IMG/VR virus record: IMGVR_UViG_3300019458_000024
Coordinates: 62,001-126,000 of that record
Source of the DNA: a virus
Direction: 5' to 3' (one strand)
DNA length: 64,000 bases
The notes under the pieces were generated by a model. It was not told the DNA's origin. It ran no database searches and saw only the letters and a list, made by a program, of their open reading frames with translations. Positions 15,660 through 22,615 of this stretch are shown here, piece after piece. Position 1 is the stretch's first letter. Every line of letters begins with the position of its first letter. Made by a program: the position numbers and the translations under genes.

Positions 15660-15941
15660 ATGAGTATGAGTACGCATGTAATTGGTTTTCATCCACCAAA
15701 CGATAAGTGGAAACAGATGAAAGCGATCTGGGATTCTTGTGTGTCGGCTGGTGTAGATGTTCCGGGGGAAGTGTATGATTTTTTCGATGGAGAATCCCCA
15801 GATGAACGCGGCGTAGAGTTTGATTTGAAAGATGCTGGAGTGGCGACGGAGTGGGAAGATCGTCATCGGCAAGGTTATGAACTCGAAATTGCTAAACTAC
15901 CGCCCAATATTACACACATTCGTTTCTACAATAGTTGGTAA
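15660..15941 (+). CDS. Conserved phage protein ending IRFYNSW
   Basis: 93 residues with a strong TAAGGAGC site. It starts MSMSTHVIGFHPPNDKWKQM and ends HIRFYNSW, matching a family of about 90-120 residues found in phages and many bacterial genomes. GVDVPGEVYDFFDGE in the middle is also conserved. Function is unknown. Its 3' end is included in a 54-bp direct repeat with 17045-17098. Confidence 0.8.
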   Translation: MSMSTHVIGFHPPNDKWKQMKAIWDSCVSAGVDVPGEVYDFFDGESPDERGVEFDLKDAGVATEWEDRHRQGYELEIAKLPPNITHIRFYNSW

Positions 15942-15971
15942 TATCATAAAATGGGGTTGACACGTCTAGTG
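15918..15971 (+). repeat. 54-bp direct repeat, copy A
   Basis: Identical to 17045-17098. It spans the last codons of the IRFYNSW gene, the stop, and a TTGACA box. The duplication has supplied a C-terminal tail and promoter half to a second short gene. Confidence 0.95.
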
Positions 15972-15985
15972 CTTTATCGTAGTGT
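15957..15985 (+). promoter_or_regulatory. Sigma-70-like promoter
   Basis: TTGACA at 15957-15962, 17-base spacer, TAGTGT at 15980-15985. The -35 is perfect, the -10 weak. It lies 30 bases upstream of the Ala-rich gene at 16015. Confidence 0.5.
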
Positions 15986-16014
15986 ACAAAATCGTAAATA
16001 AAAAGGAGATCCAA

Positions 16015-16881
16015 ATGACCCGACTATTCGCATACCACAACGATCCTGAATTCCGTGAACGCTTCCTAAAAGAAATTCGTTGGCACCAAGAGCAGGACGC
16101 CATCATCCAAGGACAGTATGAAGGACTAGTCGGTGGCCAGTGGAAAGGCTGCGCTATTGGATGCTCTCTGCGATCTTTGAACCGCCTTAACAATGACTTC
16201 AGCGACCAAGGAAATGTCTTCGCCGCGCGTCATCAGCGCTATCCAACAGAGCTTGGCATCCCCGAGGTTCTGGCCCGACTCGAAGATCGCTTGTTCGAGC
16301 TTCAATCTATGAAAGATGCCAATGCTTGGCCGCTTCGCTTCTCTGAAGCTATACGCGCAGGTGCCGACCTGTCTCTGGTATGGCCCCGATTTGCCGTCTG
16401 GATGCTAATAGATCCGACACACGGAGTCATCAACCACACCAGCGATCGCAAAGACGTTACGGACGCTGTCGCAAAAGTCGCCGCGCTTTGGCAACGCGTT
16501 GTCGATGGGGAGACAGTAAGCCCAGACGAACTTCGATCTACCTACACTTATGTCTGCGCTGCTGATGCTGCTTATGCTGCTGCTTATGCTGATGCTTATG
16601 CTGATGCTGCTGCTTATGCTGCTGCTTATGCTGCTGCTGATGCTGCTGCTGCTGCTGATGCTGCTTATGCTGCTGCTTATGCTGCTGCTTATGCTGATGC
16701 TGCTGCTTATGCTGCTGCTTATGCTGCTGTTCATGCTGCTGCTTATGCTGCTGCTGCTGCTTATGCTGCTGCTGATGCTGCTGATGCTGCTGCTTATGCT
16801 GATGCTGATGCTGCTGATGCACGACAACAGTGGGCAAAGGCAGCCGCCGACAAGCTCGTCGAACTGCTGAGGTCCTGTTAA
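16015..16881 (+). CDS. Protein with long Ala/Tyr/Asp low-complexity tail
   Basis: 288 residues from ATG 16015 with AAAAAGGAGAT upstream. Residues 1-180 form an ordinary globular part that includes QYEGLVGGQWKGCAIGCSL near residues 39-56 and WPRFAVWMLIDPTHGVINHT. The next about 90 residues consist almost only of Ala with Tyr or Asp every third or fourth position, all Ala as GCT. A charged helix DKLVELLRSC ends the protein. Phage relatives with AYAAAYA tails exist; the globular part resembles a family that often carries such tails. The tail probably forms a long alanine helix with a Tyr/Asp stripe. Confidence 0.8.
   Translation: MTRLFAYHNDPEFRERFLKEIRWHQEQDAIIQGQYEGLVGGQWKGCAIGCSLRSLNRLNNDFSDQGNVFAARHQRYPTELGIPEVLARLEDRLFELQSMKDANAWPLRFSEAIRAGADLSLVWPRFAVWMLIDPTHGVINHTSDRKDVTDAVAKVAALWQRVVDGETVSPDELRSTYTYVCAADAAYAAAYADAYADAAAYAAAYAAADAAAAADAAYAAAYAAAYADAAAYAAAYAAVHAAAYAAAAAYAAADAADAAAYADADAADARQQWAKAAADKLVELLRSC
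16557..16820 (+). repeat. GCT/TAT/GAT triplet repeat
   Basis: 264 bases built from GCT interspersed with TAT or GAT triplets inside the gene above. Such triplet runs are prone to length change by slippage, so tail length likely varies between related phages. Confidence 0.9.
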
Positions 16882-16936
16882 TGCGTTGCTTATTTTATAT
16901 AAAAGGTAGTGTACAAAATCGTAAAGGAGATCATGT

Positions 16937-17068
16937 ATGAGTATTTTGTGTCCTGTTATTGAGAGTGTTGAAGAGTTGAAAAAATACAAAATGGTGCCAA
17001 ACCAACACAATATTGTGTTTATCAAGTTAGGCACTCTTTTGGCTATTCGTTTCTACAATAGTTGGTAA
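16937..17068 (+). CDS. 43-residue protein sharing the IRFYNSW tail
   Basis: Starts MSILCPVIESVEELKKYKMV behind AAGGAGATC, with the second ATG of an ATGTATG start. The last eight codons and stop are identical to those of the gene at 15660 because they are part of the 54-bp direct repeat. It may be a truncated or recombined paralogue; the N-terminal part has no match to the parent. Confidence 0.6.
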   Translation: MSILCPVIESVEELKKYKMVPNQHNIVFIKLGTLLAIRFYNSW

Positions 17069-17098
17069 TATCATAAAATGGGGTTGACACGTCTAGTG
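17045..17098 (+). repeat. 54-bp direct repeat, copy B
   Basis: Identical to 15918-15971, 1127 bases downstream. A second shared block, GTAGTGTACAAAATCGTAAA, follows copy A at 15979-15998 and occurs again around 16906, showing a more complex local rearrangement. Confidence 0.95.
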
Positions 17099-17113
17099 TG
17101 ACTGATTTAGAGT
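17084..17113 (+). promoter_or_regulatory. Sigma-70-like promoter
   Basis: TTGACA at 17084-17089, 18-base spacer, TAGAGT at 17108-17113. The -35 comes from the duplicated block; the -10 is local. Positioned 24 bases upstream of the gene at 17137. Confidence 0.55.
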
Positions 17114-17136
17114 AACTTTTCGAAAGGAGATAACAG

Positions 17137-17376
17137 ATGTCGAAAAATATGAATCACAATGTGAATTTGATAGAGTCTGATGCACTAACAGGAGAACAGA
17201 TTATTTACAACGGGTTGTTGGCGATTGCAAGATCGCTGGAAGAGGTAGCGGCGGCTATGCGTATGCAGGCAGAGGCTACTGATGGTTTGTTGTGTGGTCT
17301 CAAGTACAGTAAGAAAGATGGTATGTCAATTGCCGAAGCCATTGAGGTTGCTGCTCGTGAAATTGCCGGCCGCTAA
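17137..17376 (+). CDS. Helical hypothetical protein
   Basis: 79 residues with a GAAAGGAG site. A central helix (LAIARSLEEVAAAMRMQAEA) with coiled-coil-like spacing. Unrecognised; small helical proteins like this often precede phage recombination genes. Confidence 0.65.
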   Translation: MSKNMNHNVNLIESDALTGEQIIYNGLLAIARSLEEVAAAMRMQAEATDGLLCGLKYSKKDGMSIAEAIEVAAREIAGR

Positions 17377-17407
17377 TTTTTGAAAAAAGAAAAGAAAGGA
17401 AATTGCT

Positions 17408-17722
17408 ATGAACACAGTCAAGGTAAGGTATGAGGGAATCTCTCCATTGATCATGCACAACGGACAGTTGGCGGATCCATTAAACAAATTTTCTAAAGAG
17501 TTGAAAAAGCTTTCTGGAAAGCGAAAGAAAGTAGATTCGGACTATGAGGAGATGGGGCGCGTGGAGTGGTATGGTAGTTTGTACATCAACGAAGATGGGA
17601 AACCGTGCCTGCCTGGACGTGTACTAGAGGCTAATATCATTGAGGGAGCTAAAGTGCATAAGTTGGGAACAGCGTTTCAAGGAACTGTGTGGGTTGACGA
17701 TACCGCAGACTGTGCGTTTTAA
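17408..17722 (+). CDS. Phage protein, apparently shortened
   Basis: 104 residues. The opening VRYEGISPLIMHNGQLADPL followed by KKLSGKRKKVDSDYEEMGRV and GKPCLPGRVLEANI is a pattern I know from a longer phage family (roughly twice this length as I recall it). Here the frame stops after VWVDDTADCAF, about where the second half would begin. Either a shorter variant or a truncated gene. Function unknown. Confidence 0.65.
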   Translation: MNTVKVRYEGISPLIMHNGQLADPLNKFSKELKKLSGKRKKVDSDYEEMGRVEWYGSLYINEDGKPCLPGRVLEANIIEGAKVHKLGTAFQGTVWVDDTADCAF

Positions 17723-17924
17723 TTTTAGAGACAAACCAGTGATCGGACCGCCTAGTGCTGAGTCTGTGCCGAATTCAGTTGTGAAAGCAGTGAGGGATGG
17801 GTGTCGTCCTGTTTGGGCGGATGGAGTGTTTGGTTGGGCTTGGCACTGTACGTGTGAGGATAATCGCCATGGTTGTGATCAACAATGCAGTAAAATAGGC
17901 GGCAAGAGGAGGAGAATCAAATGA
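17712..17924 (+). CDS. Cys-rich small protein, start uncertain
   Basis: 70 residues if GTG 17712 is used; GTG 17739 is also possible. The C-terminus WAWHCTCEDNRHGCDQQCSK carries four Cys and one His that could hold zinc. It overlaps the end of the upstream gene by 11 bases in another frame. Confidence 0.5.
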   Translation: MRFNFRDKPVIGPPSAESVPNSVVKAVRDGCRPVWADGVFGWAWHCTCEDNRHGCDQQCSKIGGKRRRIK

Positions 17925-17992
17925 GTAAGATTGTTTACGTAGTGGCGCGCACATGCGGCTGTTCGACTACGAGGTACCAGCGCTATGAGTAA
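17921..17992 (+). CDS. 23-residue leader-like microprotein
   Basis: MSKIVYVVARTCGCSTTRYQ plus three residues, with a near-perfect AGAGGAGGAGA ribosome-binding site. It overlaps the next start by eight bases, so its likely role is coupling or leader regulation of the gene at 17985. Its Cys-Gly-Cys resembles the family of the next gene. Confidence 0.5.
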   Translation: MSKIVYVVARTCGCSTTRYQRYE

Positions 17993-18278
17993 ACTCAACC
18001 TCAATCACTTGAAACAACTACTCGATGAACACAAAGGCGCACTTTGTTACCAAGGTCGAACGCGTCGCATGGGTGAGGCTTTTGCTCAACTTCCTGCCTT
18101 GATCGAAGCGTTGGAGAAGTATGGATGGCACGGCAAAACGTGCGCGTATTACAGTGATGAAAACTGGCCCAGCGACGGCCCCTGCACCTGCGGCTGGTCC
18201 AACATTCAAAAGACGATAAAGCCGAATTTATTGTCACTGCAGGACGCACATCATACATTTCTGAAGGATGAGGAGTAA
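17985..18278 (+). CDS. CTCGW-family protein, paralogue 1
   Basis: 97 residues. ALIEALEKYGWHGKTC and PCTCGWS form the signature shared with the genes at 20608 and 20871. The spacing of C...C-T-C with a nearby His suggests a zinc site. Function unknown, but three copies within 3.2 kb point to local duplication. Confidence 0.75.
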   Translation: MSKLNLNHLKQLLDEHKGALCYQGRTRRMGEAFAQLPALIEALEKYGWHGKTCAYYSDENWPSDGPCTCGWSNIQKTIKPNLLSLQDAHHTFLKDEE

Positions 18279-18281
18279 GAG

Positions 18282-18521
18282 ATGTTGAAGGACAACCGAG
18301 TTTGTGACCGTTGTAATACGTCGCACGGAAGAGACGGCAAATACTGGGTTAAGTGTATGCAGGATAGCGGCAGTGGAGGACCCTACAACTATAATTTTGT
18401 ACACGGCTGGCGTATGGATTTATGTAACAAGTGCGCTGAAGAATTCTGTGAGTGGGTTGATGCAGGACCCTATTCCCTTACAGGCGGTCACGTTAGATTT
18501 GATAATAATGGAGAAAGGTAA
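18282..18521 (+). CDS. Zinc-binding small protein
   Basis: 79 residues with CDRCNTSHG near the start and LCNKCAEEFC in the second half, two C-x-x-C pairs with the spacing of a treble-clef or ribbon. Preceded by GAGGAG. No specific family. Confidence 0.7.
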   Translation: MLKDNRVCDRCNTSHGRDGKYWVKCMQDSGSGGPYNYNFVHGWRMDLCNKCAEEFCEWVDAGPYSLTGGHVRFDNNGER

Positions 18522-18797
18522 ATGAATATTCTTAGTTGTTGTGGTTGTTCGTGTGGTAGATGTTCACATGTAGGTGGACACTACGATCACACCAGTGAGT
18601 GTAAGGATCGTTTCTATGCTGAGCAAGACGGCCTTCTAGCAGAGTCGCCATCAGATAAAAATCCAAATACGCATTGTTATTACTGCGGCGAGGAATATCC
18701 TGTTTTAATGCCCAATAGTGAACACAGGCGGTGTGGTAAGGCTTATTATCGTGGAGCCGAAGCCGAACGTTCGAAGCATTATCGTGGAGAAAGGTAA
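18522..18797 (+). CDS. Cys-rich small protein
   Basis: 91 residues opening MNILSCCGCSCGRCSHVGGH, with a second knuckle CYYCGEEYP. The GGAGAAAGGTAAATG start region is identical to that of the next gene. The N-terminal Cys cluster could bind more than one zinc ion or an iron-sulphur cluster. Confidence 0.7.
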   Translation: MNILSCCGCSCGRCSHVGGHYDHTSECKDRFYAEQDGLLAESPSDKNPNTHCYYCGEEYPVLMPNSEHRRCGKAYYRGAEAERSKHYRGER

Positions 18798-19016
18798 ATG
18801 AATAGTGGTAGGTGTCCACATGACAATGTGGTCGATCCTCCGACGGGGAAATGTCTGAGAGTTTGTCTCGACTGCCTTAGACGACTGATCGAGTGCGATA
18901 CGTGCGATGCGGTCATCGTCGCCGGCCATGATGACATCGGCGATTGGACCAAGCACGGGACGATCCAAGGAGAGAGCATCATGAGGTGGACATCATGTCC
19001 GAACTGCTCTAACTAG
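18798..19016 (+). CDS. Zinc-binding small protein
   Basis: 72 residues with CLRVCLDCLRRLIECDTCD and a terminal CPNCSN. Multiple C-x-x-C pairs suggest one or two zinc sites. Shares the leader of the gene before it, probably by local duplication. Confidence 0.7.
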   Translation: MNSGRCPHDNVVDPPTGKCLRVCLDCLRRLIECDTCDAVIVAGHDDIGDWTKHGTIQGESIMRWTSCPNCSN

Positions 19017-19017
19017 T

Positions 19018-19302
19018 ATGGAGAGGGCGAACTTAAGTTTATTTGAATTTATTTGTCGTTCTCGTCACAAACGTATACTTGGTTCGTATTTTGTTAAATC
19101 TAGAAAGGCTAGAACTGTTCGTGAAATAGCAGAAAAAGTTGGTCTATCTAAAGAAACTGTCCGTCGTTTTATAAAAGAAACAATCCGCTGTAGATTTGTT
19201 GACGAATTGAAACCTACAAAACAAAATACTTTTGCTCGCTATATAGTCAATAAACAACATTATTTTTATAATATTATTTTGGAGTTATCTCGAAATGACT
19301 AA
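19018..19302 (+). CDS. Helix-turn-helix DNA-binding protein
   Basis: 94 residues. TVREIAEKVGLSKETVRRFI (about 34-53) is a classical helix-turn-helix with a conserved Gly at the turn and basic recognition helix. The flanks are basic (RHKRILGSYFVKSRKAR). The gene is more AT-rich than its neighbours. It may repress or activate phage promoters; a role as reader of the operator-like repeats in this window is possible but untested. Confidence 0.75.
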   Translation: MERANLSLFEFICRSRHKRILGSYFVKSRKARTVREIAEKVGLSKETVRRFIKETIRCRFVDELKPTKQNTFARYIVNKQHYFYNIILELSRND

Positions 19303-19582
19303 ACAAGAGAAAATCAAGGAAGCGTTGTCTGTTATTATGAGCCGTGGTGGCGTAGATGGAGAACACCACAAACAATGGGTACTGGACCAAGTAGTGAGAG
19401 TATTAACTGACTGTCCTGTGACTGTTAAAACGAAAATACTTACTAGTGGAGTTCCATTCGACTACGAAGTTTTAGGAGAGTCTAAACAGTACAAAGCGTG
19501 GTTGGAAGAATATCGCGGCGCTTGGGATGATGAAAATGAAGAGTACGAGTTTGGTGAATGGGATGAAGGGATAGCTCCGTAA
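19295..19582 (+). CDS. Conserved phage protein ending WDEGIAP
   Basis: 95 residues overlapping the HTH gene by eight bases. GVDGEHHKQWVLDQVVRVLT and the terminal EYEFGEWDEGIAP are signatures of a family widespread in phages. Function unknown; helical N-terminus, acidic C-terminus. Confidence 0.8.
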   Translation: MTKQEKIKEALSVIMSRGGVDGEHHKQWVLDQVVRVLTDCPVTVKTKILTSGVPFDYEVLGESKQYKAWLEEYRGAWDDENEEYEFGEWDEGIAP

Positions 19583-19583
19583 T

Positions 19584-19937
19584 ATGGGTGGAAAACCAAA
19601 ATCAGAAGTATTGAAAACCTGTGTGCGTTGCAACGGCTCTAAGCGTGTACAAACTACTGGTGGTAGATGTTGGGGCTGTAATTATGAAAACAGCACTTGC
19701 AGCGATTGTTATCGTGTCACCGGCTCAGAAGATTGCAGGCATTGCGACAAGACAGGGTATGAACCTAGAAATGTAACCTGCGTCACTTGCGATGGAAAAG
19801 GGGTGAAACCTGATGACAAAGACTTTGATGTAGCCAAATGTAAGCATTGCTACGAAGGGAAACGGACCGAATACTGGGGTGCCGCAACCGGTAAGTTGGA
19901 ATGGTACCATCATGTTAGGAGGCGACAGTGGCCCTAG
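19584..19937 (+). CDS. DnaJ-type zinc-repeat protein
   Basis: 117 residues with successive CVRCNGSK, CWGCN, CSDCYR, CRHCDKTG, CVTCDGKG and CKHCYEGK knuckles, resembling the C-x-x-C-x-G-x-G repeats of the DnaJ zinc domain. There is no J domain. It may bind unfolded protein or nucleic acid. Located in a cluster of Cys-rich small genes. Confidence 0.75.
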   Translation: MGGKPKSEVLKTCVRCNGSKRVQTTGGRCWGCNYENSTCSDCYRVTGSEDCRHCDKTGYEPRNVTCVTCDGKGVKPDDKDFDVAKCKHCYEGKRTEYWGAATGKLEWYHHVRRRQWP

Positions 19938-19981
19938 ACTGGGGCGAAGGTATTGCACCATGCAAAGAAAGGGAAGATAGT

Positions 19982-20341
19982 ATGAGAGAAAAAGTAAATA
20001 CATGGGCTAGGTTTCTAGACAAAATTGTCTATAATGGCGTCCAACAAAGACCGGGTAATGATTCATCCAGTAGTCATTACCGTATTATTACTAATGAAGA
20101 CGGTACGGTTTACGTTCATGATACAGGCTACTGTGATGTAGAAAAAACATTACAGGAAATTCGAGACTGGTTTTACTCGGAAGCACTAGGACCGATAGAG
20201 GAACTGGAAAATATGATTTATCAACTAGTTCCGTATAAACACGAATCTTATACTAACCTTACGGATGCCGAAGAAAAAGTTTACTCTAAAGTTAAGTCAA
20301 GGATGAAGAAACTTGAGAAAAAAAGGCTTTGGAAGATTTGA
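19982..20341 (+). CDS. Hypothetical helical protein
   Basis: 119 residues from ATG 19982 (AAAGGGAAG leader). An upstream in-frame GTG (19928) would add WGEGIAP, echoing the tail of the gene at 19295. C-terminal half is a charged helix ending KKLEKKRLWKI, a basic-aromatic end like others in this genome. Unrecognised. Confidence 0.65.
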   Translation: MREKVNTWARFLDKIVYNGVQQRPGNDSSSSHYRIITNEDGTVYVHDTGYCDVEKTLQEIRDWFYSEALGPIEELENMIYQLVPYKHESYTNLTDAEEKVYSKVKSRMKKLEKKRLWKI

Positions 20342-20389
20342 TCGCTGGCATGGAAAAGGATTTAGTCTCGCTAAAAGAGGAGTTGAAGA

Positions 20390-20617
20390 ATGAAGAACTT
20401 TGACAGCAATAGTCCTACTCTAGTCCTTCAATTTGATAACGTTGATGCGGTTAATCACTTTAAATCTTGGCTTTGTGAATCAGGGGAACAGCACTACTGG
20501 GATTGGATGATTGAAGCAGAAGAGGATTGGGAGGGTAATATTTCAGGTATAAATTTTGACTATTCTACAGGATCAACTATTAAAGTTACGTGCGGAAGGT
20601 TGAACAAATGGCTATAA
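20390..20617 (+). CDS. Conserved small phage protein (HFKSWLCESGEQ family)
   Basis: 75 residues with an AGAGGAG site. LQFDNVDAVNHFKSWLCESG and EQHYWDWMIEAEED are characteristic of a short phage family; likely a single alpha/beta unit. Function unknown. Confidence 0.75.
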   Translation: MKNFDSNSPTLVLQFDNVDAVNHFKSWLCESGEQHYWDWMIEAEEDWEGNISGINFDYSTGSTIKVTCGRLNKWL

Positions 20618-20874
20618 ATCTCTCTCATTTAAAGAAGCTTTGCGCGGAGGCTACGAATCAAACGCTCCTGTGGGCGCGAGATCCGATGGTGCCGAATCCT
20701 ATGATCGTGCTTGCGGAAGAGGCCGTCCCCGCGCTCATCGAGGCGTTGGAGAAGTATGGCTTCCACCTGACGTTCTGCAAAGTTAACGTAGACCCAGTTA
20801 GCGGTGGATGGTCTATCGATGCGCCATGCACCTGCGGCTGGTCCGCGCTCCTGGACACGAGGGAGGAGGGATGA
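20608..20874 (+). CDS. CTCGW-family protein, paralogue 2
   Basis: 88 residues; ATG lies inside the previous gene, which has GGAAGG near its end. HLKKLCAE, ALIEALEKYGFHLTFC and DAPCTCGWS align with the gene at 17985. This stretch is richer in G+C than the adjacent genes, suggesting a separate origin. Confidence 0.75.
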   Translation: MAINLSHLKKLCAEATNQTLLWARDPMVPNPMIVLAEEAVPALIEALEKYGFHLTFCKVNVDPVSGGWSIDAPCTCGWSALLDTREEG

Positions 20875-21134
20875 TGGTCAAGGATGATGCTGATGATCAT
20901 GATTGTATCAGATGCAATGGGGCATGTCATGTTCCATTCGGTTTTGAGAGACCTGATCATGGTCTGTGTTGGCCATGCTGCAGCGATGTCGTGAGTGAGC
21001 TGCAGGAACAGCTCACGAAGTACGGCGCGCATACGATGGCGTGCCCATCATGGGATGATCCGCGAGCTGAGTGTCACTGCACATGCGGTTGGGACGATGT
21101 TGTGAAGACAATGGAAGAGAGGAAATTGTTGTGA
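20871..21134 (+). CDS. CTCGW-family protein, paralogue 3
   Basis: 87 residues; tandem ATGs at 20871 and 20874 follow AGGAGGG, so the exact start is open. It has an additional N-terminal zinc-like part (DCIRCNGACHVPFGFERPDH, CWPCC) fused to the KYGAHTMAC and CHCTCGWDD signature. It overlaps the Pth2 start by GTGA. Confidence 0.7.
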   Translation: MMVKDDADDHDCIRCNGACHVPFGFERPDHGLCWPCCSDVVSELQEQLTKYGAHTMACPSWDDPRAECHCTCGWDDVVKTMEERKLL

Positions 21135-21535
21135 AAAATCACTATTCTGTAAAACAAACAATAGTGATTAGAACCGACCTTCAAATGACTGCTGGAAAAA
21201 TGTGTGCACAGGCAGCACACGCCTCCATGGCAGTTTTGCTCAACGCAAGTCAAAGAGAGACACTTAACGGAACACTTGTCACTGTAATCAGACACTGGAT
21301 GGATCTGACTGCTTGGTTGGACCATTCTTTTGCTAAGATCGGGCTTAGAGCAGAGTCTGAGGAAGAGCTTAGAGATATTATTCAAAAGGCTAAGGATGCC
21401 GGCTTGCCGGTAGCTGAAATTACCGACAATGGGTTTACTCATTTCAAAGGAGTGCCTACACTAACGTGTTGTGCAATTGGGCCAGCTAAGTTGGAAGAGA
21501 TTGATAAGATAACAGGTCATTTAAAGTTACTTTGA
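21131..21535 (+). CDS. Peptidyl-tRNA hydrolase 2 (Pth2)
   Basis: 134 residues from GTG 21131 with AGAGGAAA upstream. QTIVIRTDLQMTAGKMCAQA and AHASM match the Pth2 N-terminal signature; the end FKGVPTLTCCAIGPAKLEEI and DKITGHLKLL is nearly canonical, so the family assignment is firm and the protein is full length. Pth2 frees tRNA from peptidyl-tRNA when ribosomes drop off. Type 2 enzymes are typical of archaea and eukaryotes and occur in some bacteria and phages. In a phage it could sustain charged tRNA during rapid late translation. Confidence 0.9.
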   Translation: MKNHYSVKQTIVIRTDLQMTAGKMCAQAAHASMAVLLNASQRETLNGTLVTVIRHWMDLTAWLDHSFAKIGLRAESEEELRDIIQKAKDAGLPVAEITDNGFTHFKGVPTLTCCAIGPAKLEEIDKITGHLKLL

Positions 21536-21550
21536 ACAAAGGTCTTAATA

Positions 21551-21970
21551 ATGAAAATAACAGGTAAACAAATTACTACAGTAATTTTAACTCTTTTTGT
21601 TACTACGATTTTTAGTACTAGCCTATACGGTATATTACACGGATGGGTAGAGAAGAAAGCCACCCTAGCTGGGATATATGCTTGGCTGGGTTTTACATTT
21701 ACAGGTCTTTTTGCTTGTTTAATTGCAGTGCCATTCATACTAGAAAAGTTTTTTTTACTATATAAATGGTTGTGGGTAAGTAACCCAACTTTTGAATTTT
21801 TTCGTGAAGATTCAATTCCCAGAGCGGTTGTTAGGAAGTTATTTAAACCAAAGCTAGATTTCAAATCTTTTCTTATTTGTGACTCTAGAGTCCCTCCTGA
21901 TTATGAAAGAGGTTGGAATGATGCTGTTTTAAAACTTTCAACGGTTGTAAACAATAAAGGAGCTAAATAG
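21551..21970 (+). CDS. Membrane protein
   Basis: 139 residues with two clear transmembrane helices (about 7-28 and 43-68), then a cytoplasmic-looking C-terminal part with basic and aromatic residues. No known family. Confidence 0.65.
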   Translation: MKITGKQITTVILTLFVTTIFSTSLYGILHGWVEKKATLAGIYAWLGFTFTGLFACLIAVPFILEKFFLLYKWLWVSNPTFEFFREDSIPRAVVRKLFKPKLDFKSFLICDSRVPPDYERGWNDAVLKLSTVVNNKGAK

Positions 21971-21971
21971 C

Positions 21972-22284
21972 GTGGACAAAAAACTCAAAACAGAATGGGT
22001 CAAAGCACTGTGTTCTGGAAAGTATAAACAAGGTACTAAACATTTGATTCAACTGAAGGAGAATGATCTTGGGAAGCTTGAACCTCTACATTGTTGCCTT
22101 GGTGTTTTGTGCGATGTAGCTAACAAACGAGCAATTAAATGGCACGCAAACAAATAATTTGACTGTAAATCAGTTGAAGGATTTTAAGCTAAGCCAACAA
22201 GAGGCGGACAGACTCATGACTCTTAATGATGATAACAAGTGGTCATTCAAGAAGATCGCTAATTGGATTGTGAAGAATTTGTAA
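21972..22284 (+). pseudogene. Frameshifted, internally deleted CCLGVLCD-family gene
   Basis: A GTG-started frame encodes TEWVKALCSGKYKQGTKHLI and LHCCLGVLCDVANK, then stops at 22157. The remainder of the same family continues in another frame from 22159: LTVNQLKDFKLSQQEADRLM followed by a conserved end, NDDNKWSFKKIANWIVKNL, stopping at 22284. In intact phage homologues as I recall them, these halves form one protein with a central segment that is missing here. A deletion with loss of frame is the simplest explanation. Confidence 0.7.
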
Positions 22285-22308
22285 TGGATATTACTGTTGG
22301 AGGAGTGT

Positions 22309-22593
22309 GTGACAAAAGAAACGGAAAATAGCGGAAATACTAAAATGATGCCTTGTAAGTATCCAAAATGTGGAGAAAGGAGAATTCATTTTGAACGTCA
22401 GGATGTGTCTCGCAAGACACAGTATGTAGAAGTACCTGATAATGCTACCGAATTTGATCCAATTTTTTGCTCTATTGAATGTGCTCTATTAGATGGTTGG
22501 ATTTCTATAAATTGCGATGGTCCAGAAGACCAGCAGACGCAGTGGGACAAGTGGCGAAAAATGAACGCCTCACGTATGTGCAAAATCCTATAG
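22309..22593 (+). CDS. Zinc-binding small protein
   Basis: 94 residues from GTG 22309, which follows GGAGG; the upstream TTG at 22297 is part of the leader. CKYPKCGERRIHFE and FCSIECALLDGW give four Cys with treble-clef-like spacing. Unrecognised. Confidence 0.65.
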   Translation: MTKETENSGNTKMMPCKYPKCGERRIHFERQDVSRKTQYVEVPDNATEFDPIFCSIECALLDGWISINCDGPEDQQTQWDKWRKMNASRMCKIL

Positions 22594-22594
22594 A

Positions 22595-22612
22595 GTGTAG
22601 AATGACCTAATA
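22595..22612 (+). promoter_or_regulatory. GTGTAGAATGACCTWATA element, copy 3
   Basis: Exact core. It starts just after a stop codon, and the ATG of the next gene comes three bases after its end. No Shine-Dalgarno is present between element and ATG. Confidence 0.75.
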
Positions 22613-22615
22613 AGC

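Noticed and set aside
16405-17034. Long minus-strand Ser/Ile-rich frame and other frames over the triplet tract
   Set aside because: They are mirror translations of the GCT/TAT/GAT tract in the Ala-rich gene.
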